This document shows positions 1 through 5,827 of a DNA stretch of 7,437 bases, piece by piece. Location: positions 1 to 7,437 of the forward strand of contig JBEIJQ010000150.1 in assembly GCA_040380145.1 (NCBI GenBank), written 5' to 3'. The stretch's first letter is position 1; every line of letters begins with the position of its first letter. The notes under the pieces were generated by a model. The model did no database searches. It was not told the DNA's origin and saw nothing but the letters and a program-made list of their open reading frames with translations. The stretch comes from JBEIJQ01 sp040380145 (lineage in GTDB: Bacteria > Bacteroidota > Bacteroidia > Chitinophagales > Saprospiraceae). The position numbers were made by a program, and so were the translations under genes.

Positions 1-1104
1 GCCAAGGAATACCTCGACGAACTGGAATTTTTGGCCAGCACCGCCGGGGCCGTCACGGCCAAACGCTTCACCCAAAAACTCGACCACCCCGAACACCGCA
101 CGTTCGTGGGCAAGGGCAAGTTGGAGGAAATCAAGCAGTACATAGAGGAAAACAACATCGACCTGGCCATTTTCGACGACGACCTCACGGGCAAACAGAC
201 CACGGCGCTCGAGGAAACCCTCAAGGTCAAGATCCTCGACCGTTCGATGCTCATCCTCGATATCTTCGCCAGCCGCGCCCAAACGGCCCAGGCCAAAACA
301 CAGGTCGAACTGGCACAGATGCAGTACCTGTTTCCCCGCCTCCGCGGCATGTGGACGCACCTCGAGCGTCAACGCGGCGGCATCGGTATGCGCGGCCCGG
401 GCGAACAGGAGATCGAGACCGACCGACGGATCGTCAAAGACAAGATCGCCCTGCTCAAAGAACGCCTCGAGACCATCGACCGGCAGTCGTTCACCCAGCG
501 CAAAAGCCGCGACGCCATGGTGCGAGTGGCCCTCGTCGGCTACACGAACGTGGGCAAGTCCACCCTGATGAACCTGCTCAGCAAGTCCGAGGTGCTGGCG
601 GAAAACAAACTCTTCGCCACCCTCGACACCACCGTGCGCAAGGTCGTTTTCGAACGGATGCCCTTCTTGCTGTCCGATACGGTCGGATTCATCCGCAAAC
701 TGCCCCACCACTTGGTGGAAAGTTTCAAGTCCACGCTCGACGAAACCCGCGAAAGCGATATCCTGCTGCATGTGGTCGATGTGTCGCACCCGCAGTTCGA
801 AGACCAAATGGCCGTCGTGCGCCACACCCTGTCCGAGATCGGAGCGGGCGACAAACCGGTCCTGTATGTGTTCAACAAAATGGACCGCTGGCGCGAAAAA
901 ACCTTCGACCCTTACCTGCCCGAGGAAGTGCGCACCGAACTGGAAGCGGAAATCAAGGCGGGCTGGACGGCAAAACTCGAGGGGCATGTGGCGTTCCTGT
1001 CGGCGATCGACCGGGAAGGCATCGAACAGCTCCGCGCCAAAATGTACGACATGATCTCGCGTTGCTATGTGGAGCGCTATCCGCACCATATCAAACACTG
1101 GTAA
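1..1104 (+). CDS. hflX: GTPase HflX, 3' part (5' end outside window)
   Basis: HflX is a ribosome-binding GTPase that splits stalled or heat-damaged 70S ribosomes in the cytoplasm. The reading frame is open from base 1, so the gene starts upstream; 367 residues are visible, and by comparison with E. coli HflX (about 426) some tens of N-terminal residues are missing. The N-terminal HflX domain is clear, with FVGKGKLEEI and FDDDLTGKQ, followed by the family glycine motif GGIGMRGPGEQEIETDRR and a helical linker. The G domain has G1 GYTNVGKST (bases 538-564), G3 DTVGFIRKLP, G4 NKMD and a G5-like FLSAIDREG near the end. A TTG at base 31 could be called as a start, but the ten codons before it (AKEYLDELEF) match the family helix, so it is internal. 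The stop TAA lies 3 nt before the lptE-like gene, which suggests co-transcription. All GTPase motifs are intact. Confidence 0.97.
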   Translation, partial: AKEYLDELEFLASTAGAVTAKRFTQKLDHPEHRTFVGKGKLEEIKQYIEENNIDLAIFDDDLTGKQTTALEETLKVKILDRSMLILDIFASRAQTAQAKTQVELAQMQYLFPRLRGMWTHLERQRGGIGMRGPGEQEIETDRRIVKDKIALLKERLETIDRQSFTQRKSRDAMVRVALVGYTNVGKSTLMNLLSKSEVLAENKLFATLDTTVRKVVFERMPFLLSDTVGFIRKLPHHLVESFKSTLDETRESDILLHVVDVSHPQFEDQMAVVRHTLSEIGAGDKPVLYVFNKMDRWREKTFDPYLPEEVRTELEAEIKAGWTAKLEGHVAFLSAIDREGIEQLRAKMYDMISRCYVERYPHHIKHW

Positions 1105-1107
1105 GCC

Positions 1108-1632
1108 ATGTTCCCGACCGCACACCTTCCCGCGCGCACTTTTTCGATCGGTTGTCTGCTGTTCTCGCTCGGCTTTTGCCTCCCAGGCTGCTATTCGTTC
1201 AGCGGAACCGACATCGATTACGCCAAGATCAAGACATTCACCGTAGTACAGTTCGAGACCCAAGCGCCCAATGCCCCCCCGGCGCTGGGGCAGGTTTTTT
1301 CCGAACGCTTGCGCGACCAAGTGCGCAACAACACCCGTCTGAGCTATCGCGCCTCGGGCGGCGATGTGCAGTTTTCGGGCGCCATCACGCAATACACCAT
1401 CACCGCTGTGGCACCCAAGCCGGGCGAGACCACGGCCCTGCAACAGTTGATGGTGGGGATATCGGTGAGTTATGCCAACAAACAACAGGCGCAGGAGTGG
1501 ACCCAGACATTCAGTTATCCGGCCACTTACCAAACAGGGCAGGACTTTGCCGCCCTGCAAGATCAACTGGTCAACGAGGCGTTCGAGAACCTGTTGGACA
1601 ATATCTTCAACAAGGCCTTTTCGAATTGGTGA
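1108..1632 (+). CDS. lptE: LptE-like LPS-assembly lipoprotein (Bacteroidota type)
   Basis: This 174-residue protein is probably the outer-membrane lipoprotein partner of LptD, which inserts lipopolysaccharide into the outer leaflet. It has a hydrophobic signal segment (about residues 12-25) and a lipobox LPGC with the modified cysteine at residue 28; Pro at -2 is unusual but tolerable. The mature part begins YSFSGTDI and continues with an IKTFTVVQFE-like strand, a Leu/Arg-rich helix (FSERLRDQVRNNTRLS), GDVQFSGAITQY and a C-terminal helix ending DNIFNKAFSNW. This order resembles Bacteroidota LptE-family proteins as I remember them; similarity to E. coli LptE is only structural. The ATG lies 3 nt after the hflX stop, so translation may be coupled. 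In many Bacteroidota lptE sits near secG and groES; here it follows hflX and ends the plus-strand unit. The family call is recognition by eye, without a search. Confidence 0.87.
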   Translation: MFPTAHLPARTFSIGCLLFSLGFCLPGCYSFSGTDIDYAKIKTFTVVQFETQAPNAPPALGQVFSERLRDQVRNNTRLSYRASGGDVQFSGAITQYTITAVAPKPGETTALQQLMVGISVSYANKQQAQEWTQTFSYPATYQTGQDFAALQDQLVNEAFENLLDNIFNKAFSNW

Positions 1633-1641
1633 GGGGCCGTC

Positions 1642-2916
1642 TCATTCGGCGAGCAGCGCCTCCACTTTGTCCGTCATCTCTTTTTCCCAGGCCGCGTATT
1701 CGCCGGTGGCCGGTCCGCTGAATCCCTGGTGCACGGAGCGGATCCGGTTGTTTTTGTCCACGAAGAAAAGCGTCGGGTAAGCGTTGAGCGATTCCAGCCA
1801 AGGAAGGGCCTGGGCGGCCTCTTTTTTGGGGTTGGCGCCGGCGTGCAGGATCTCGTACTGGATGTCGTAGCGTTGTTTGAAGCGGGCAATAGCGGCGGCG
1901 GCCTTCGCCGGGTCGCGGTGCTTTTCGAAGGCCAGCCCGATCACCTCGAGTCCGCGCGCGCGGTATTTTTGGTGGAAGGCGCCCAAAAACGCGCCTTCGT
2001 CGCCGCAGTTGGGGCACCAAGTGCCGAGCACCTGTACCAATTTCACCTTGTCCTCATAGCGGGCATCCGACAGTGAAACGGTCTGTCCAAGTTCGTTGGG
2101 GAAGGAAAATTCCATTTTTTCGGCCCCGGGACGCAGTTTGGTCAGCGTGTGCGCATCGGGCAGCACGGCGTTCGGGTCCCGGCGCGCCTCCCAGGTCTCG
2201 CCGGGACCGTTGCCGTACAAAAATCCGCCGTTGACCAATCGGTCGGCGTCGGCCGCGGTGGCCTCGAAATAAAACGCGTGCGAGCCGTCGAAGCACGACA
2301 GGTAAAGTTTGTTGTCGAAAACCGCGCCTTCCAAGAAGCGATAATCGCCTGTGGTGGTCAGAAAAGTGCCGAGCAGTCGTCCGTCGGGCTGCTGCCGGAA
2401 TTCGCCCACGGCCGGGTATTCGGTGGAATCTTCGGCAAAAAAAGTCACGGCCCAGCGCCCGCTCAGATCGTGGCGCGCCTTCCAAGGGGTCTTGGGCGCG
2501 GGCACGAAACGCTTGGGCTGGTCGAGCTTGGCCCGGAACACCAACGAAAAATCGGGCTTGGTCGCCACCGTGAACCGCCCATCGGCGATCTGGTCGGAAT
2601 CGTACACGCCTTCGAGACAGGCATCGTACAACGGAAAAAAGAACCGCACCGTGTCGGAGCTGCCCCGCCGAAATTCCACCGAATCCACGCGGATCACTTC
2701 CTCGCCGTTGTAAAATTCGGCGTACACTGGCTGCCCGGGCCGATCGGTGTTGAACACCCGGAAATGGAACGGCAATTCTTTGTCGAGCAGCACCAGCACG
2801 CCGCGCCAAAGCCCAGGGGCCAAGCCGTCAAAGGTGTTTCCGCCTCGTTGGAGACAGCCCGCCCACAACAGTGCGGCAAAAACGGCAAGGATCGGGATGG
2901 CACAGCGCAGGACCAT
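1642..2916 (-). CDS. TlpA-like thioredoxin-fold lipoprotein
   Basis: This 424-residue protein is probably a periplasm-facing lipoprotein with thiol-disulfide oxidoreductase activity. It starts with a short hydrophobic signal (residues 4-19) and a lipobox-like WAGC with cysteine 21; Trp at -3 is a poor match, so lipidation is likely but not certain. Residues 30-250 form a beta-rich region that appears to hold two related units (about 34-130 and 151-246), each opening with G-x-W and ending near a G-x-F. The second contains SCFDGSHAFYF. Residues 265-424 are a TlpA/AhpC-type thioredoxin fold with the redox motif WCPNC (Cys301, Cys304) and the cis-proline in AYPT (Pro381). The substrate is unknown; a thiol reductase is more likely than a peroxidase because both cysteines sit in one CxxC. 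The ATG at 2916 puts the signal peptide at the very N-terminus. The gene lies 96 nt after fahA with no promoter box seen, and its stop is 9 nt from the lptE-like stop. Confidence 0.9.
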   Translation of the reverse strand: MVLRCAIPILAVFAALLWAGCLQRGGNTFDGLAPGLWRGVLVLLDKELPFHFRVFNTDRPGQPVYAEFYNGEEVIRVDSVEFRRGSSDTVRFFFPLYDACLEGVYDSDQIADGRFTVATKPDFSLVFRAKLDQPKRFVPAPKTPWKARHDLSGRWAVTFFAEDSTEYPAVGEFRQQPDGRLLGTFLTTTGDYRFLEGAVFDNKLYLSCFDGSHAFYFEATAADADRLVNGGFLYGNGPGETWEARRDPNAVLPDAHTLTKLRPGAEKMEFSFPNELGQTVSLSDARYEDKVKLVQVLGTWCPNCGDEGAFLGAFHQKYRARGLEVIGLAFEKHRDPAKAAAAIARFKQRYDIQYEILHAGANPKKEAAQALPWLESLNAYPTLFFVDKNNRIRSVHQGFSGPATGEYAAWEKEMTDKVEALLAE

Positions 2917-3012
2917 ATCGGACGGGTGTTTTTTTGGGAAAAGTTTGCTCCGGAAAAATCGCCCACGGCCGTGCGCGAACCCTTTGTCGGCACATCCGGC
3001 GGCGCAAGGGAT

Positions 3013-4284
3013 TTATTGCGGCAGGGCCGGCAGGATTTGGCAGGTCACCTCGCCGAAACCCACGCGGAGGCCGTCTTTTTGGGCGAATGCCCGCATCGTG
3101 ACGGTGTCGCGGTCGAGGATGAACCGGCGCTCGGTGCCGTCGGCCATCGGGACGGGACGCGTGCCCTTCCAGGCCAGTTCGAGCATGGAGCCGTAACTGT
3201 CGGCCGTGGGCCCGCTGATCGTTCCGGAGGCCATCAGGTCGCCCACGCGGACGTTGCAGCCGTTGATCGTGTGGTGGGCCAACTGTTGGGCCATGGACCA
3301 GTACAGATACCGGAAATTCGACCGGCAGACGGTCGTGGCCGGAGCGTTTTCGGGGCGTATGTCCACTTCGAGCGCGATGTCGAACGTGCTTTTGGCGGGG
3401 CCTTGCAGATAGGGCAGCGGTTCGGGATCCGCTTGGCGGGGCCCCTCGGTGCGGAACGGTTCGAGGGCCTCGAGCGTTACGATCCACGGCGAGACGCTGG
3501 AACCGAAGTTCTTGGCCAAAAACGGCCCCAACGGCACATACTCCCATTTTTGCAGGTCGCGCGCCGACCAGTCGTTGAAAACCATCATCCCGAAAATGTG
3601 CTCCTCGGCACGGTCAACGGAGATGCGCCCGCCCAACTCGGTGGAACGGCCGATCACGAAAGCCATTTCCAATTCGAAATCCACTTGTCGGCTGGGGCCG
3701 AAGCCGGGCCGACCGTTGGTTTCCGGAGTGGGCTCCGTTTGCCCGTACGGACGGTGCAGGGGCGTGCCCGAAACCACGATCGAGGAAGCGCGGCCGTGAT
3801 AACCTACCGGTAGGTGCAGCCAGTTGGGCAGCAGTGCATTGGCCGGGTCGCGGAACATGGTGCCCACGTTGGTGGCGTGCTCGCGGCTGGAATAGAAATC
3901 TGTGTAGTCGCCGATCTCGATGGGCAGCAGCATTTCTGCCCGGTCGGCGGGCAGACAGGCCCGTCCGCGCAGGTCCGCCGCGTCGCGCAGGTCGGGACAT
4001 TCCTCGCGGAAAAGTTCTTGGATGCGCCGGCGAACGGCGCCGGTCACCGACTTGCCCAAGGCGATGAACGCATTGAGCACGGGGCCGGACAGTGCGCTCC
4101 GGTCAAAACCGGGAACGGAATCGAAAAGACCTTGTTCGGCCAACCGCGCCAGGTCCACGACGGTGTCGCCGATGCGCGTGGCCGTGCGCGGCGAAGGATC
4201 GGCGGCGGAACGGAAAATGCCGAAGGGAATGTTTTCGAGGGAAAAATCGCTGTCGGACGAAATAGGTAGCCAGGAACGCTGCAC
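3013..4284 (-). CDS. fahA: Fumarylacetoacetase, GTG start
   Basis: The enzyme hydrolyses 4-fumarylacetoacetate to fumarate and acetoacetate, the last step of tyrosine and phenylalanine breakdown through homogentisate, in the cytoplasm. The chosen GTG gives 423 residues starting MQRSWLPISSDSDF, which matches the family N-terminus (human enzyme 419). No ATG is available between there and the unrelated upstream stretch. Key residues of the mouse enzyme are all present by alignment: Asp129 and catalytic His136 in DFYSSREH, Arg145, Tyr162 in PVGYHGRASS, Glu204 and Glu206 in DFELEM, Asp238 in FNDWSARD, Gln245, Lys258 in FLAKNFG and Thr355 in MASGTISGP. The same frame stays open upstream to about 4905 and would add some 207 meaningless codons that overlap rdgB out of frame. 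Other homogentisate-pathway genes are not in the window. A TACCTTTG box 41 nt upstream may give this gene its own promoter. Confidence 0.97.
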   Translation of the reverse strand: MQRSWLPISSDSDFSLENIPFGIFRSAADPSPRTATRIGDTVVDLARLAEQGLFDSVPGFDRSALSGPVLNAFIALGKSVTGAVRRRIQELFREECPDLRDAADLRGRACLPADRAEMLLPIEIGDYTDFYSSREHATNVGTMFRDPANALLPNWLHLPVGYHGRASSIVVSGTPLHRPYGQTEPTPETNGRPGFGPSRQVDFELEMAFVIGRSTELGGRISVDRAEEHIFGMMVFNDWSARDLQKWEYVPLGPFLAKNFGSSVSPWIVTLEALEPFRTEGPRQADPEPLPYLQGPAKSTFDIALEVDIRPENAPATTVCRSNFRYLYWSMAQQLAHHTINGCNVRVGDLMASGTISGPTADSYGSMLELAWKGTRPVPMADGTERRFILDRDTVTMRAFAQKDGLRVGFGEVTCQILPALPQ

Positions 4285-4324
4285 GGGAAAATGGTTAGCC
4301 GGGTGAAAAATCGGTTTGGCCGCG

Positions 4325-4332
4325 CAAAGGTA
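4325..4332 (-). promoter_or_regulatory. Possible Bacteroidota -7 box TACCTTTG before fahA
   Basis: On the minus strand these bases read TACCTTTG, an exact match to the Bacteroidota TAnnTTTG -7 element. Transcription would start about 5-7 nt downstream, leaving a leader of roughly 35 nt before the fahA GTG. I see no TTG or TTTG at the usual distance upstream (about 17-23 nt), so support rests on one box, its position in the 116-nt rdgB-fahA gap, and the identical octamer before the minus-strand gene at 5020-5499. Confidence 0.5.
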
Positions 4333-4400
4333 AGCCCAATTCGTCGATTGTATAGGGCTCCGTCCCGCCGAACCCCCGGTATAAAAATCGCCCGCCGGGC

Positions 4401-4976
4401 CTATTCCCGCAAAAAATCGATGAGTTGCTGCACGGCCTTGCCCCGGTGGCTGATGGCGTTTTTTTCTTGCGCCGACATTTGGGCGAAACTTCTCGTTTCG
4501 CTCGCCGGTACGAAAACGGGATCGTACCCGAAGCCACCTTCGCCCAGCCGTTCCTCCGCGATCCGACCCTCGGCGATGCCCTCGAAATAATGCTCGTGGC
4601 CGTCCCGGATCAGCGCGATCACGGTGCGGAAGCGCGCGCCGCGCTCCGTCTTGCCTTCCATCTCCGCCAGCAGGCGATCCATGTTGGCGTCCGGTGATTT
4701 CTGCTCGCCCGCGTATCTGGCCGTGTGCACGCCCGGCGCCCCGCCCAAAATCTTCACTTCGAGGCCCGTATCCTCCGAAAAACAGTCCATTCCCGTCCTT
4801 TCGTGCAGGAAAAAGGCCTTGATCCGGGCGTTTTCTTCGAGCGTGGCACCAGTCTCGGGAATGTCTTCCTCGAAACCGATGTCGCGCAGGCCCTTGACCA
4901 GCCAAAGCCCATCGAGCAGTTGGCGGATTTCTTCGATCTTGTGCGGATTGGAAGAGGCAAGCAGCAGTTCGCGCAT
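4401..4976 (-). CDS. rdgB: XTP/dITP diphosphatase (RdgB/HAM1 family)
   Basis: The enzyme hydrolyses non-canonical purine triphosphates (dITP, XTP, dHAPTP) to monophosphate and pyrophosphate, keeping deaminated purines out of DNA and RNA. It is 191 residues, a normal family length. Motifs in order: SSNPHK at residues 8-13 (the S-x-N-x-x-K substrate motif), SEDTGLEV with Glu68 and Asp69 (many relatives have DDSGL, so Glu for the first Asp is a conservative variant), PGVHTARYAG (81-90), GGFGYDPVF (147-155), FAQMSAQEKNAISHRGKA (164-181) with His177 and Arg178. The ATG at 4976 starts directly before the first beta strand (RELLLASSN), leaving no room for another start. It follows the gene at 5020-5499 after 43 nt, probably as one transcript. 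The 116-nt gap to fahA contains a possible new promoter. Confidence 0.97.
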   Translation of the reverse strand: MRELLLASSNPHKIEEIRQLLDGLWLVKGLRDIGFEEDIPETGATLEENARIKAFFLHERTGMDCFSEDTGLEVKILGGAPGVHTARYAGEQKSPDANMDRLLAEMEGKTERGARFRTVIALIRDGHEHYFEGIAEGRIAEERLGEGGFGYDPVFVPASETRSFAQMSAQEKNAISHRGKAVQQLIDFLRE

Positions 4977-5019
4977 GGTTCGTGGGGGAAAATCGTTTTG
5001 AAAAACCTCGCGGGTCGGG

Positions 5020-5499
5020 TCAAGAGGGCCGCGACAGCCCGTACAATTGTTGGATTGGCTCCCAGAGCTTGACTTTCAGGGATTTGTCGGCCATGATGGC
5101 CAACGGCGCGTCGGCGAGCATCAGGGCCGCTCCTTGCCATTGAACCGGACGGTACGGGGGCAGGCGCAGGCGCAGGCCCAAATGGCCGATCGGCACTCCG
5201 AAAACGAACACCCGTCTGAAATCGCCCAGGACGCGGACATCCGCAAAACGAACCTTGCCGAAACGATCGGCGGGCAAGGGCAGCACCGCCACATCGCACA
5301 TCCATTCTTGTTTGGCCGCCGCAAAAACTTTTTGCAGGAACCCCGAACTTTCCGTTTGCTCGGCTTCGGTCGATTCTGCGACGACGCACAGGGTATTCGG
5401 TTGGGCGCCCTCTCCGCACAACAAGCGCAGAGGCCCGCACGGGGTCGGTGCGTCATACACGGGAAACCGGGAAAAGTGGGGCGGACAACCGGAAATCAT
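5020..5499 (-). CDS. Hypothetical protein with a C-terminal motif like DNA polymerase III psi
   Basis: I do not firmly recognise this 159-residue protein. It has no signal peptide or membrane helix. Visible parts: a Cys/Pro-rich start, a strand NTLCVVAES (35-43), a helix SSGFLQKVFAAAKQ (51-64), strands CDVAVLPLP (68-76) and RRVFVFGVP (95-103), then LRLPPYRPVQWQGAALML (111-128), and a final helix ADKSLKVKLWEPIQQLY (137-153). The strand, 'L-x-D-x-x-L-x-x-(M)-x-x-(D/N)-x-x-x-(K/R)-x-x-L-W' layout recalls the C-terminus of E. coli HolD (psi), which links the clamp loader to chi. Bacteroidota have, as far as I know, no assigned psi, so this is only a lead. The gene heads the minus-strand series and lies 43 nt before rdgB. 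The ATG at 5499 is just 4 nt past a TACCTTTG box; GTG at 5460 (codon 14) is an alternative start that would leave a normal leader. Confidence 0.83.
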   Translation of the reverse strand: MISGCPPHFSRFPVYDAPTPCGPLRLLCGEGAQPNTLCVVAESTEAEQTESSGFLQKVFAAAKQEWMCDVAVLPLPADRFGKVRFADVRVLGDFRRVFVFGVPIGHLGLRLRLPPYRPVQWQGAALMLADAPLAIMADKSLKVKLWEPIQQLYGLSRPS

Positions 5500-5503
5500 T
5501 TCC

Positions 5504-5511
5504 CAAAGGTA
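5504..5511 (-). promoter_or_regulatory. Possible -7 box TACCTTTG before the minus-strand gene series
   Basis: The minus strand reads TACCTTTG here, matching the Bacteroidota TAnnTTTG element and identical to the box before fahA. Its last base is 4 nt from the ATG at 5499, so the transcript would begin at or near that ATG: either a leaderless message or a start at GTG 5460. No clear TTG element lies about 20 nt upstream. Confidence 0.5.
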
Positions 5512-5696
5512 GTCCGCCGACCCGATTTGCCCGCTTTTCCCCTTTCGATCCGCAGGCCTTTCCTTTCGGTAGACACTGCGATTTCATCCGATACCGTTTT
5601 TTTATTTTATTTTCTTTCTAAAAAAAAAAATTTTATTCATTTTTTCTCAAAAAAAAGGGGGAAATGGGAATTTAATTTTTGCAAAGAAAAAAAACC
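5512..5696. other. Divergent intergenic region with a strongly AT-rich tract
   Basis: This spacer separates the minus-strand series from ilvE and contains no plausible gene. The part next to the psi-like gene (5512-5596) has ordinary GC content. From 5597 to about 5694 it is nearly all A and T, with homopolymer runs T7 (5597-5603), A11 (5620-5630), T6 (5640-5645), A8 (5649-5656), a G5 run (5657-5661) and A8 (5687-5694). It ends directly at the ilvE -7 box. Such a tract could act as an UP-like or bent-DNA element, or be easily opened DNA; function is inferred from position and composition only. Confidence 0.7.
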
Positions 5697-5704
5697 TAAC
5701 TTTG
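5678..5704 (+). promoter_or_regulatory. ilvE promoter, Bacteroidota type
   Basis: TAACTTTG at 5697-5704 matches the TAnnTTTG -7 consensus exactly. TTTG at 5678-5681 can serve as the -33 element, but the 15-nt gap is shorter than the usual 17-23. The predicted transcript start is near 5710, giving a leader of about 118 nt to the ilvE ATG. The box is at the edge of the AT-rich tract, as expected for a real promoter. A TTG at 5702 inside this box opens the ilvE frame but cannot be the start codon if the promoter is real. Confidence 0.75.
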
Positions 5705-5761
5705 CAGCGCGAAAGCGGTCGGGTGCCTCCGATTTCCGATCTAGACCCTAAACTGCTGGGC

Positions 5762-5809
5762 ACCGAACAAAACGCTGCGAGACAACGGTACAGGTCCCTG
5801 TTTTTCGGT
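5762..5809 (+). promoter_or_regulatory. Nested inverted repeats in the ilvE leader
   Basis: ACCGAA (5762-5767) pairs with TTCGGT (5804-5809), extended by two A-T pairs beyond a mismatch, and encloses ACAG (5790-5793) paired with CTGT (5798-5801) around a 4-nt loop. A run of five T (5801-5805) follows the inner stem. The stems are short, so a folded leader or weak attenuator is only a possibility. Confidence 0.3.
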
Positions 5810-5827
5810 TTTCCAAAACATTCGAAC

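Noticed and set aside
351..1721. Plus-strand open frame of 456 codons inside hflX and lptE
   Set aside because: Arg/Pro-rich out-of-frame product over two well-supported genes.
2149..3813. Plus-strand open frame of 554 codons opposite the TlpA-like gene and fahA
   Set aside because: It spans two real genes and the gap between them on the other strand, has no recognisable motif, and is expected from GC-biased third codon positions.
5047..5751. Plus-strand open frame of 234 codons across the psi-like gene and the AT-rich tract
   Set aside because: The end is low-complexity Lys/Phe from A and T runs, and it runs through the ilvE promoter.
5702..5827. Upstream extension of ilvE from TTG 5702
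   Set aside because: The codons overlap the TAACTTTG promoter box and do not resemble aminotransferase N-termini; ATG 5828 fits the family.
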